Below, piece after piece: positions 1-6,704 of a stretch of 11,791 nt of DNA (positions are counted from its first letter, which is position 1; each line of letters opens with the position of its first letter). The translations under genes and the position numbers were made by a program. Origin of the DNA: an uncultured Actinoplanes sp. (lineage in GTDB: Bacteria; Actinomycetota; Actinomycetes; Mycobacteriales; Micromonosporaceae); contig CAKUMG010000090.1 of the NCBI GenBank assembly GCA_934667465.1, forward strand, positions 1-11,791. Direction: 5' to 3'. The notes below the pieces were generated by a model that saw only the letters and a list, made by a program, of their open reading frames with translations, did no database searches and was not told the DNA's origin.

Positions 1-1445
1 GGCGGCGGGCGCTGCTCGCCGCGGCGGGGGCCGGGGCCGTGGCGTCGCTGGCCGTCGGGGCCCCGGCGGCTGCCACCAAGGCGCGGCCCGGCAAGAAGCC
101 GGCGCGGGGGCACTATCTGATCAAGGGTGCCGCGCTGGTGTCGGTCGACCCGGCGATCGGCAACCGGGCGAAGGCCGACATCGAGGTGAAGGACGGGCGG
201 ATCGTCGCGGTGGGCACCGGGCTCAAGGCCCGCGGCGCCACGACCATCGACGCCTCCCGGATGATCGCGATGCCGGGGTTCGTCGAGACGCACTACCACA
301 TGTGGAGCGCGCTGGGCCGCAACTTCGTGTCGACCGGCTTCGAGTACTTCGCGGCGAAGTCGGCCACCGTCGCCGCGTACCAGCCGGACGACTTCTACGA
401 CAGCGTGCTGCTCGGCCTGGTCGAGGCCGCCGGCGCCGGGATCACGACGGTCAACAACTGGGCCCACAACGTGCGCGGGCCGGCCTGGGCCGACGCCGAG
501 CTGCAGGCGCACGCCGACGGGCTGGTGCGGGCGCGGTACTCGTACGGGCACCGGGACGGCCAGCCCGGCACCCAGCCGATCGACTTCGCCGACATCGACC
601 GGGTCCGGCGGACGTGGTTCGGCCCCAAGTCGCCGTTCGACGGCCTCGTCCACCTCGGCGTCAACCTGCGCGGACCCGGCCAGCCGGCGGTCTTCCACGC
701 GGAGATGGCCGAGGCGCGCAAGCGCAAGCTGCCCGTCTCGGTGCACTCCGGGCAGGGCCCCACCACGGCGGTGCACGCCGCGGACATCGAGAAGATGGGC
801 TACCTCGGGCCGGACTTCCTGCTGTGCCACGCGCTGCCGTTCGACGAGGCGGACCGGCAGGCGATGGTCCGCACGAAGGCCCCGGTGAGCTTCTCGCCCC
901 ACTCCGAGCTGCGGCTCGGCACGGCGGGCGGCTTCCACGGGCAGCTGCTCAAGATGGCGGCCGCCGGGATCACGGTGTCGCTGTCGTTCGACGCGTCGTC
1001 GCTGGCGCCGATCAACATGTTCGAGTCGATGAACATCGCCTGGAACCTCGGCATCCCCTACGTGGGCACCGACACGGCCGGCCTGCCCGCCGTGGTGTTC
1101 AAGCAGGCGATCGAGATGGCCACCATCAACGGCGCCCGGACGCTCGGGCTGGAGAAGGTCACCGGCTCGATCACCCCGGGCAAGCGGGCCGACATCGTGC
1201 TGATCCGCGCCGACGACATCAACATCGCCCCGATCGGCGACCTGGAGTCCACGCTGGTCCGCTCGGCGACCCCCGCCAACATCGACACCGTGCTCGTCGA
1301 CGGGCGGATCGTCAAGCGCAACCGCGAGCTGACCAGCCACGATGCCGGCACGATCGTGCGCCGGGCCGCGGCCGCCGCGCACGCCGTCCGCACCCGCGCG
1401 GGCGGCATCCTCACCCCGGCCTCCAAGGTCCCGCCCCGCTTCTGA
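1..1445 (+). CDS. Tat-exported amidohydrolase (metal-dependent, AtzA/TrzN/cytosine-deaminase-like), 5' partial
   Basis: The gene starts left of the window; the reading frame is open from position 3 and ends at TGA 1443-1445, leaving 480 visible residues. The first visible codons read RRALLAAAGAG, followed by an alanine-rich hydrophobic stretch and APAAA. This is a twin-arginine (Tat) signal, so the GTG at 39 is not the true start. Numbering from position 3, the amidohydrolase metal motif HYH is at 97-99, with further likely ligands H248 (VHSGQ), H276 (LCHAL) and D330 (SFDAS). The C-terminal strand GKRADIVLIRADD and the closing VDGRIVKRN are typical of the small beta domain in atrazine chlorohydrolase/guanine deaminase relatives. 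Such enzymes hydrolyse C-N or C-Cl bonds on heterocycles; the substrate here cannot be told. Where many deaminases have HxxE, this protein has HSGQ (Q251). Export makes nucleobase salvage in the cytoplasm unlikely. The family call is firm, the substrate unknown. Confidence 0.88.
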   Translation, partial: RRALLAAAGAGAVASLAVGAPAAATKARPGKKPARGHYLIKGAALVSVDPAIGNRAKADIEVKDGRIVAVGTGLKARGATTIDASRMIAMPGFVETHYHMWSALGRNFVSTGFEYFAAKSATVAAYQPDDFYDSVLLGLVEAAGAGITTVNNWAHNVRGPAWADAELQAHADGLVRARYSYGHRDGQPGTQPIDFADIDRVRRTWFGPKSPFDGLVHLGVNLRGPGQPAVFHAEMAEARKRKLPVSVHSGQGPTTAVHAADIEKMGYLGPDFLLCHALPFDEADRQAMVRTKAPVSFSPHSELRLGTAGGFHGQLLKMAAAGITVSLSFDASSLAPINMFESMNIAWNLGIPYVGTDTAGLPAVVFKQAIEMATINGARTLGLEKVTGSITPGKRADIVLIRADDINIAPIGDLESTLVRSATPANIDTVLVDGRIVKRNRELTSHDAGTIVRRAAAAAHAVRTRAGGILTPASKVPPRF

Positions 1446-1520
1446 CTCCGCGACGACTCCGCGACGACTCCGCGACGACTCCGCGACGACTCCGCGACGA
1501 CTCCGCGACGACTCCGCGAC
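1444..1520. repeat. Seven perfect tandem copies of an 11-bp unit
   Basis: The unit GACTCCGCGAC is repeated head to tail seven times without a mismatch, from 1444 to 1520. The first copy begins with the GA of the amidohydrolase TGA stop codon; the array ends abruptly at a G/C run. Because 11 is not a multiple of 3, changes in copy number would shift frame, but the array lies after the stop and so leaves the protein intact. There are no spacers. Perfect identity suggests recent expansion or contraction by slippage. Confidence 0.95.
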
Positions 1521-1553
1521 CCGGGGGCGGGAGCGCGGAAGCCCGGGGACGCA

Positions 1554-1584
1554 ACCGCGGCGGCCCGAGAGGGGTCGCCGCGGT
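1554..1584. terminator. Strong hairpin between convergent genes, probable bidirectional terminator
   Basis: ACCGCGGCG (1554-1562) is the exact reverse complement of CGCCGCGGT (1576-1584). The pairing continues inward through a G-T wobble and three C-G pairs to a 5-nt GAGAG loop, giving a stem of 13 pairs. It lies between the amidohydrolase stop (1445) and the peptidase stop (1599), where a terminator serving both strands is expected. No T-tract follows on the plus strand; a GGGT repeat does. This fits the U-poor hairpin terminators common in actinomycetes. Confidence 0.7.
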
Positions 1585-1598
1585 GGGTGGGTGGGTGG

Positions 1599-3146
1599 TC
1601 AGAGGGTGCAGGTGGCGCCCGAAGCGGGCAGCTTCAGGTCGATGAGGTAGTCGGCGGCCGCCTGGTTGACGCAGGGGTTCGTCCCGGCCGTGACGATGGT
1701 GTGCCCCTCGCCGCGGACCGTGAGCAGCGCGCTGCCCAGGGTCTCGGCGAGACGCACGCCGCCCGCGTGCGGGGTGGTCGGGTCGCCGGTGATCGAGACG
1801 ACCAGGGTGCGGGGGAGGCCCTGGACGTCGTCGGCGTACGGGAAGCCCAGCGTGGGCTGCGCCGGCCAGTGCTCGCAGCCGTCGCGCGCGCCGGTGCGCA
1901 GGTCCACGCCCGGGTCCATGAACGGGGCGGACGCGAAGACCGCGGTGCGCAGCTCGCCGCCCTGCTGCTCGGTCAGCCGCTGCTCGTCCATGCAGTTGAT
2001 GGCGTAGTTGGCCTCGGCGAAGTTGGTCCAGGCGCCGTTCGCGTCCCGGCCGGCGAAGTCGAAGCCGAGCTGGGCCAGTTCGTCGCCGCGGCCCTGCCGC
2101 AGCTGGGTCAGGCCCTTGATGATGCGCGGCCACGCGGCCTCGGTGTACAGACCGGAGATCACGCCGCCGACCGCGCCGTCGAAGCCGAGCTCGCCGCCGA
2201 GGGCCGGTACCGGGGTGCCGTACAGCGGTTGCACGATCTTCTGGAATTCCTCGACCGCGGCCGCAGGGTCCTGGCCGAGCGGGCAGTCGTCCTGCTGCGC
2301 GCAGGAGGCGGCCATCCGGTCGAACGCGGCCTGGAAGCCGGCGTACGCGCTGGTCCGCCGTTCGGCCGTGCCCTGCCGGGAGTCGATGGCGCCGTCGAGC
2401 AGCATCGCCCGGACATTGCGGGGGAACTGCTCGGCGTAGACCGCGCCGAGCCGGGTGCCGTAGCTCTGCCCCAGGAACGTGAGCTTGTCGTCGCCGAGCA
2501 CCGCCCGCAGCACGTCCAGGTCGCGGGCCACGTCGCGGGTGCCGAGGTGCGCCAGCGCGTCGCGCCCGCCGGAGCCCGCGGCGCAGCGCTCGACCACGGC
2601 GCGGGTGTCCTGCTCGGTCCACTGCACGGTCGTGCCCTGCGTGGTCAGCGGCACCTCGCCCCGGTCGGCCTCCGCGTCGGTGTAGCAGTCCACGGCGGGC
2701 TCGGTCGCGCCGACGCCCCGGGGGTCGAACCCGACCAGGTCGAAGCGGGCGAGCAGCGGGCTCTTCGCCTCGGTCAGCCCGAGGGCGGTGGTGGCGGCGC
2801 CGAACACGCCCGAGCCGCCGGGCCCGCCCGGGTTGGTCACCAGCGAGCCGATCCTGTCGCCCGTGGCGGCCACGCGCGCGACGGCGACCTTGATCGTGCG
2901 CCCACCGGGATCGTCGTAGTCCAGGGGCGCCTCCATGCGGGCGCACTGCAGGCCGTCGACCAGCCCCAGCACAGTGGTCTCCGTGGCCGTCGAGGCGTAG
3001 TCCGCGCACGGCCCCCACTGCAGCGTCTGCTGGTGGAACCGGTCGAGCCCGGCGGGCCGGTCGGGCGCGGGCGGGCTGCAGGCGGCGAGGGGCACGAGGA
3101 GCGCGGCGGCGGCAGCGATCCGGGCCGCGGTGGTCGTCATACGCAT
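1599..3146 (-). CDS. Secreted lipoprotein alpha/beta hydrolase, tripeptidyl aminopeptidase type (peptidase family S33)
   Basis: Start chosen at ATG 3146, giving 515 residues that begin MRMTTTAARI. This puts a lipobox LAAC with Cys23 after one hydrophobic segment, so the protein is probably lipid-anchored outside the membrane. ATG 3140 (Cys21) is equally possible; an upstream GTG at 3197 would add 17 residues before the signal peptide and is less likely. Visible motifs are NPGGPGGSG (105-113, oxyanion loop), GQSYGT with nucleophile Ser228, Asp455 in TGDPTTP and His482 in GEGHT: a complete Ser-Asp-His triad. The C-terminal part matches the TAP-like domain of Streptomyces SlpD/SlpE and tripeptidyl aminopeptidases, which remove peptides from protein N-termini. 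Several cysteines suggest extracytoplasmic disulfides. It is divergent from the glycosyltransferase to its right (161-bp gap) and probably unrelated to the sugar locus. Exact substrate unknown. Confidence 0.88.
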   Translation of the reverse strand: MRMTTTAARIAAAAALLVPLAACSPPAPDRPAGLDRFHQQTLQWGPCADYASTATETTVLGLVDGLQCARMEAPLDYDDPGGRTIKVAVARVAATGDRIGSLVTNPGGPGGSGVFGAATTALGLTEAKSPLLARFDLVGFDPRGVGATEPAVDCYTDAEADRGEVPLTTQGTTVQWTEQDTRAVVERCAAGSGGRDALAHLGTRDVARDLDVLRAVLGDDKLTFLGQSYGTRLGAVYAEQFPRNVRAMLLDGAIDSRQGTAERRTSAYAGFQAAFDRMAASCAQQDDCPLGQDPAAAVEEFQKIVQPLYGTPVPALGGELGFDGAVGGVISGLYTEAAWPRIIKGLTQLRQGRGDELAQLGFDFAGRDANGAWTNFAEANYAINCMDEQRLTEQQGGELRTAVFASAPFMDPGVDLRTGARDGCEHWPAQPTLGFPYADDVQGLPRTLVVSITGDPTTPHAGGVRLAETLGSALLTVRGEGHTIVTAGTNPCVNQAAADYLIDLKLPASGATCTL

Positions 3147-3241
3147 GCCATCCAGAAGACCAGCCGGTCCGGGGTGCGGTGAGGACCGCCGCGTCACCGC
3201 TTCTCATGACACGGCGTCACTGGCACTGTCCATATCGGTGG

Positions 3242-3270
3242 TTTCGCGGTGGGCTGGCGACGTGTAGCGT
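3242..3270 (+). promoter_or_regulatory. Candidate promoter for the plus-strand glycosyltransferase
   Basis: A TAGCGT (3265-3270) fits the actinobacterial TANNNT -10 pattern, with a poor -35 (TTTCGC, 3242-3247) at 17-nt spacing. Transcription would begin near 3277, leaving a leader of about 30 nt that contains the GGAGG at 3293. Positional fit is good but the -35 match is weak, so this is tentative. The divergent gap also holds three GCGTCAC copies (3191, 3214, 3267). Confidence 0.25.
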
Positions 3271-3292
3271 CACGGTCGCCATGTGTGTCAAT

Positions 3293-3297
3293 GGAGG
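3293..3297 (+). promoter_or_regulatory. Ribosome binding site that selects GTG 3308
   Basis: GGAGG lies 10 nt before GTG 3308 and 16 nt before ATG 3314. It would fall inside the coding sequence if ATG 3281 were used, and no comparable purine run precedes 3281. Confidence 0.5.
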
Positions 3298-3307
3298 CCC
3301 CCGGCGG

Positions 3308-4405
3308 GTGGCCATGTCGATCTTCGACAGCGCGGGGAACCCGCACTACAGCGGCGGCGGCCCGGTGGTCGTTCACGAGGTCGCGGCGCGGCTGGCCCGG
3401 TCCTACGACGTCGTCGTCTACACCGCGTCCTACCGCGGCAGCGGGCGGACCGTGACCCGGGACGGCGTCCGCTACGTGCACCTGCCGGTCGGCTGGGCCG
3501 GCCCGCGCGGCGGGCAGCTCCTGTTCCAGGTCCTGCTGCCGCTGGTCGCCGCGGTGAGCCGGCCCGTGGTGTGGATCGAGACGCTGTCGCCACCGGTCTC
3601 CGCGAGCCTGCTGCCGCTCCTGACCCGCCGCCCCGTCGTCGCGCTGGCGCAGATGCTCAGTGGCGCCGACGCGGCCCGCCGCTACCGGTTGCCGTTCCAT
3701 CTCGTCGAGCGTCGCGTCCTGCGGTGGTACCGCCACTTCATCGCGCTCAACGCCGAGGACCGCGCGGCGATCACCCGGTACGCCGCGGCGGCGACCTGCC
3801 ATCTGATCCCCAACGGCGTGCACCGGCCGGTCGTCGCCGAGGACGACTTCGGGGCGGGTGAGCACCTGCTCTTCCTGGGCCGCATCGACGTGCGGCAGAA
3901 GGGCCTGGATCTGCTGCTGAGCGCGCTGCACCGCAGGCCGCCCGGCATGCCGCTGGTGGTGGCCGGGTCGGGGGCGCCGGCCCAGGAGCGCGAGTTGCGC
4001 CGGCTCGTCGCCGCGACCGGGCTGGACGTGCGGCTGGCCGGGCGGGTCGACGGGGCGCACAAGGAGCGGTTGATCCGCTCCTGCGCGGTGCTGGTGGTGC
4101 CGTCACGCTACGAGACGTTCAGCCTCAGCGCGCTGGAGGCGATGGCGTACGGCAAGCCGGTGGTGACCTTCGACCTGCCGCAGCTGCGCTGGATCGGCGA
4201 CGACTGCGGCGTGCGGGTCCCCGGGTTCGACGTGGACGCGCTCGGCCGGGCGCTGGGCGAGCTGGCCGCCGACGCGCCCCGGCGGGCCGCGCTCGGCCGG
4301 TGCGGGTACGCGCGCAGCCGCGAGCACGACTGGGACACCGTGGGCGAGCGGTACCGGGCGGTGGTCGACGGGCTGCTGGCCGGCCCTCACCGGTCCGCGA
4401 CGTAG
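3308..4405 (+). CDS. GT4-family glycosyltransferase (GT-B fold)
   Basis: 365 residues from GTG 3308, chosen because GGAGG sits 10 nt upstream. ATG 3281 (nine more residues) is the main alternative. Translation opens with a beta strand and a glycine-rich acceptor-site loop (NPHYSGGGP, 11-19), as expected for the N-terminal Rossmann half of GT-B enzymes. The donor half carries FLGRIDVRQKGLD (189-201), VAGSG (218-222) and the retaining-GT EX7E motif E269-E277 in YETFSLSALE. It should transfer a sugar from a nucleotide donor with retention, in the cytoplasm or at the inner membrane face; there are no membrane segments. Donor and acceptor cannot be read from sequence. Its 3' end overlaps the convergent PIG-L deacetylase gene by 19 bp, linking it physically to the heptose locus. 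GDP-heptose or GDP-mannose are guesses for its donor. Confidence 0.88.
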   Translation: MAMSIFDSAGNPHYSGGGPVVVHEVAARLARSYDVVVYTASYRGSGRTVTRDGVRYVHLPVGWAGPRGGQLLFQVLLPLVAAVSRPVVWIETLSPPVSASLLPLLTRRPVVALAQMLSGADAARRYRLPFHLVERRVLRWYRHFIALNAEDRAAITRYAAAATCHLIPNGVHRPVVAEDDFGAGEHLLFLGRIDVRQKGLDLLLSALHRRPPGMPLVVAGSGAPAQERELRRLVAATGLDVRLAGRVDGAHKERLIRSCAVLVVPSRYETFSLSALEAMAYGKPVVTFDLPQLRWIGDDCGVRVPGFDVDALGRALGELAADAPRRAALGRCGYARSREHDWDTVGERYRAVVDGLLAGPHRSAT

Positions 4406-5142
4406 TACACCTCCGGGGCGGCGGGAATAATGGAGCCGTCCGGGAAGAGGCCGCCGGCCTGGGTCCGATAGCCGCGGATGAGGTCCGCTTTATCCGCGAT
4501 TCCGTGCGCCCATTCCTGGCGTTTCAGCCGATGCCGGGAAAGGAATGCCGGATCGGGTGCGGCGTGCCGATCATAGGGAAAATCGGAATAGTGCACGATG
4601 CGGCCCGGCAGTCGCGTGCCGGCGTCGCGGACGAGCAGATGGTCGACGTGCCGGCCGACGCCCAGCGGGCAGAGGATGAGCCGGGCAGCCGCCGCGTGCG
4701 CGCCCACCGCGGCCGCGATCTCGCCCACCAGGGTGCGGTCGCCGCGCGCCCGTCGCCCGCGGGCGATGTCGTACCGGTAGGTGGGGTAACGGTGGGTCAG
4801 CTCCGGAAGGACCCGGGCGGCGGCGCCGGGCAGCCGGCGCCGGCGGAACAATGCGTCGGGAAAGCCCAGGTGAACCGGCTTCACGCCGAGCGCGGACAGC
4901 ACGTCGACGTCCTCACGCCGACGCGCGGCGTACAGCGCCCCGGAGTCGCCGCCCCGCAGGAAGCGGCGGGCCGCGAACGTGTGCGGCGGCGGGCCCGCGG
5001 CGGTGAACACCGTGGCGACGACCACCGGGCAGCGGTCCGCCACGGCCGCCAGCAGCGCGCCGCAGGACAGCACCGCGTCGTCGAGATGCGGCGACAGGAC
5101 CAGCACCGGATCGCCGTCCGTCAACCGGCCGAGAATGTTCAT
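4387..5142 (-). CDS. PIG-L family zinc-dependent N-deacetylase
   Basis: 251 residues from ATG 5142, preceded by a GGGAG ribosome site 9-10 nt upstream. The N-terminal motif SPHLDDAVLS (17-26) and GVGRHVDHLL (161-170) are the signature of the PIG-L/MshB/BshB superfamily. Zinc ligands are inferred as H19, D22 and H168, with D21 as general base. Members remove acetyl groups from N-acetylglucosamine-type sugars in small thiols, glycolipids or glycosylated antibiotics. No signal peptide is visible, so action on a sugar nucleotide, a lipid-linked sugar at the inner face or a soluble metabolite is possible. The 3' third is odd: residues 184-226 use 16 A/T-ending codons out of 43 (TAT, GAT, AAA, TTT and others), far above the neighbours. 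The gene overlaps the convergent glycosyltransferase by 19 bp and is divergent from the nucleotidyltransferase. Family firm; substrate unknown. Confidence 0.87.
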   Translation of the reverse strand: MNILGRLTDGDPVLVLSPHLDDAVLSCGALLAAVADRCPVVVATVFTAAGPPPHTFAARRFLRGGDSGALYAARRREDVDVLSALGVKPVHLGFPDALFRRRRLPGAAARVLPELTHRYPTYRYDIARGRRARGDRTLVGEIAAAVGAHAAAARLILCPLGVGRHVDHLLVRDAGTRLPGRIVHYSDFPYDRHAAPDPAFLSRHRLKRQEWAHGIADKADLIRGYRTQAGGLFPDGSIIPAAPEVYYVADR

Positions 5143-5156
5143 GCGCGATTTCTCCC

Positions 5157-5161
5157 GGAGG
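5157..5161 (+). promoter_or_regulatory. Ribosome binding site for the nucleotidyltransferase, pointing to a possible TTG start
   Basis: GGAGG here is 5 nt before an in-frame TTG at 5167 and 26 nt before ATG 5188. It directly abuts the CTCCC at 5152-5156, which on the other strand is the GGGAG of the PIG-L gene, so two opposing ribosome sites sit back to back. The homology-favoured start (ATG 5188) has only a weak GAAG upstream. Confidence 0.5.
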
Positions 5162-5187
5162 AAACATTGACTTGTGAAGATGCGTAT

Positions 5188-6189
5188 ATGGAAGCTGTGT
5201 TGTTGGCAGGGGGGCAGGGAACGCGGCTGCGCCCGCTCACCCGGACCACCCCGAAACCGATGCTGCCGCTGGCCGGAATTCCGTTCCTGACGCATCAGCT
5301 GGTGCGGGCGCGGGAGGCCGGCGCCGAGCACGTGGTGCTGGCGACCTCGTACAAGGCGGAGATGTTCCGCGACCACTTCGGCGCGGGCGCCGGGCTGGGG
5401 CTGGCGCTCAGTTACGCGGTGGAGGACGAGCCGTTGGGGACCGGGGGAGCCGTGCGCAACGCCGCCGGGCACCTGCGCGGCGACGGCCCGGTGGTGATCC
5501 TCAACGGCGACGTCCTGGGCGGGCTCGACCTGACCTCGATCCTGCGCCGGCACCGCGAGTGCGCCGCCGACGTCACCCTGCACCTGCGCCGCGTGCCCGA
5601 TCCGGCCGCCTACGGCGTGGTCAGCACCGGCCCGGACGGGCGGGTCACCGCGTTCGAGGAGAAGACCGGGCGGCCGTCCACCGATCAGATCAACGCGGGG
5701 ACGTACGTGTTCTCGCGCGCCGCGCTGCGCTCCATCCCGCCGGACCGGGTGGTGAGCCTGGAACGGGAGACGTTCCCCGGCCTGATCGAGGCCGGCCGGG
5801 TGGTGCAGAGCGTGCACGACCAGGCGTACTGGCTCGACATCGGCACCCCCGCGGCGTACGTGCGTGGCAACTGCGACCTCGTGACGGGGCTGGCACCGTC
5901 GGCGGCGCTGCACGGCGGCCCGGCCGGGAGCCTGGTGCTGGACGGCGCCCGGGTCGGTGACGGCGCGAGCCTGGGCGGTGGGACGGTGCTGGGCCGGCGC
6001 GCCGAGGTCGGCGACGGCGCCCGGGTCCACGGCAGCGTGGTCTTCGACGACGCCCGCATCGGCGCCGGGGCGCGGGTGACCGGCGCGGCGGTGGGGCGCC
6101 GCGCCCGCATCGGGGCGGGCGCGGTCGTCGCCGGCGTCCTGCTCGGCGACGACGACGAGGTGCCGCCCGGCGCCCGTCTCCAGGCCTGA
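5188..6189 (+). CDS. Sugar-1-phosphate nucleotidyltransferase with left-handed beta-helix tail; HddC-like role proposed
   Basis: 333 residues from ATG 5188, where the product opens MEAVLLAGG as family members do. A TTG at 5167 with a better ribosome site would add seven residues. Motifs: GGQGTRLRPLT (8-18) and PKP (22-24) for nucleotide binding, NGD (106-108) with a Mg-binding Asp, EEKTGRP (157-163), INAGTYVF (168-175) and WLDIGTP (215-221) with the second acidic ligand. Residues about 245-330 are hexapeptide-like repeats (VGDGA, IGAGA), a left-handed beta helix as in GlmU and GDP-mannose pyrophosphorylases. The reaction is sugar-1-P + NTP to NDP-sugar + PPi. Beside gmhA, gmhB and hddA it is the obvious candidate for D-glycero-alpha-D-manno-heptose-1-phosphate guanylyltransferase. 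However, classical HddC proteins are shorter and lack the helix, so mannose-1-P or another sugar-1-P remains possible. It ends 2 nt from the convergent gmhB stop. Confidence 0.88.
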   Translation: MEAVLLAGGQGTRLRPLTRTTPKPMLPLAGIPFLTHQLVRAREAGAEHVVLATSYKAEMFRDHFGAGAGLGLALSYAVEDEPLGTGGAVRNAAGHLRGDGPVVILNGDVLGGLDLTSILRRHRECAADVTLHLRRVPDPAAYGVVSTGPDGRVTAFEEKTGRPSTDQINAGTYVFSRAALRSIPPDRVVSLERETFPGLIEAGRVVQSVHDQAYWLDIGTPAAYVRGNCDLVTGLAPSAALHGGPAGSLVLDGARVGDGASLGGGTVLGRRAEVGDGARVHGSVVFDDARIGAGARVTGAAVGRRARIGAGAVVAGVLLGDDDEVPPGARLQA

Positions 6190-6217
6190 CGTCACCGCAA
6201 CAGCCAGGTGACGGCCT
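6182..6217. terminator. Bulged hairpin across the convergent stop codons, possible bidirectional terminator
   Basis: AGGCC (6182-6186) plus GTCACC (6191-6196) pair with GGTGAC (6207-6212) plus GGCCT (6213-6217), making 11 pairs with a 4-nt TGAC bulge and a 10-nt loop. The bulge contains part of the nucleotidyltransferase stop and the arm contains the gmhB stop. Position suits termination on both strands, but the structure lies partly in coding sequence and has no T-tract. Confidence 0.4.
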
Positions 6218-6704
6218 CGGCCAGCGACCCGGCCGTCACGGTGGCGGCCGGGTCCGGTACCGCGGCCAGCCGTACGGTCGTGCAGCCCGCCGCCGCCCCG
6301 GCCGCCACGTCGGAGGCGGCGTCGCCCACCATCGCGCTGCGCCGCAGGTCCACGCCGGGATGCTCGCGCGCGACGCGGTGCAGCAGCCCCGGCAGCGGCT
6401 TGCGGCAGTCGCACGCGCCGGCCTCGTGCACGCAGGCGTAGATGCCGTCGATCCCCGTGTCCAGCAGGCTCAGCAGCCGCGCGTGCACCGCGTCGAGGTC
6501 GTCGCGGCTCATCAGGCCGCGGGCCACGCCCCGCTGGTTGGTCACCACGAAGACCGGTACACCCGCCGCGCGCAGCCGGCGCACAGCCGCCCCGGCCCCG
6601 GGCAGCAGTGCGAGCTGCCCGGGAGCCGTGACGTAGGAGCCTTCGGGTGCCTTGACATTGACGGTGCCGTCCCGGTCGAGCAGCACGGCCGACCACCGCG
6701 TCAC
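6192..6704 (-). CDS. gmhB: D-glycero-D-manno-heptose 1,7-bisphosphate 7-phosphatase (GmhB-type HAD phosphatase)
   Basis: 170 residues from GTG 6704, which overlaps the gmhA stop as GTGA. No ribosome site is seen, so translation probably relies on coupling. The HAD motifs are complete: nucleophile D10 and D12 in LLDRDGTVN, T55-N56 in VTNQRG, K102, and GDAASD with D128 and D132. Between them lies the zinc-binding loop of the GmhB/HisB-N group, C91-x-H93-x4-C98-x-C100, shorter than that of E. coli GmhB. The enzyme removes the 7-phosphate of heptose 1,7-bisphosphate after HddA, giving heptose 1-phosphate for nucleotidyl transfer. Histidinol phosphatase has the same fold and loop, but the direct coupling to gmhA and hddA decides for heptose. 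It is the last gene of the minus-strand operon and converges on the nucleotidyltransferase with a 2-nt gap. Confidence 0.92.
   Translation of the reverse strand: MTRWSAVLLDRDGTVNVKAPEGSYVTAPGQLALLPGAGAAVRRLRAAGVPVFVVTNQRGVARGLMSRDDLDAVHARLLSLLDTGIDGIYACVHEAGACDCRKPLPGLLHRVAREHPGVDLRRSAMVGDAASDVAAGAAAGCTTVRLAAVPDPAATVTAGSLAEAVTWLLR

Noticed and set aside
1444..1520. Tandem array considered as a CRISPR
   Set aside because: Units are 11 bp and contiguous, with no spacers and no cas genes nearby.
1411..3207. Long frames on both strands over the peptidase gene, including 1587-3182 on the plus strand
   Set aside because: They lack domains and are Arg/Ala/Gly-rich; the S33 peptidase frame has signal peptide, lipobox and catalytic triad.
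4378..4398. Small GGCCGG/CCGGTCC hairpin at the PIG-L/GT4 overlap
   Set aside because: The stem is short with a bulge and such CCGG pairs arise often in this GC-rich sequence.
5167..5190. TTGACT ... TATATG as a promoter for the nucleotidyltransferase
   Set aside because: The elements are only 12 nt apart and TATATG overlaps the start codon, so it cannot act as a normal -35/-10 pair for this gene.
4387..6696. A 769-codon minus-strand frame extending the PIG-L gene upstream
   Set aside because: The PIG-L domain starts right after ATG 5142 with a good ribosome site; upstream codons are the antisense of the nucleotidyltransferase and gmhB in another frame.
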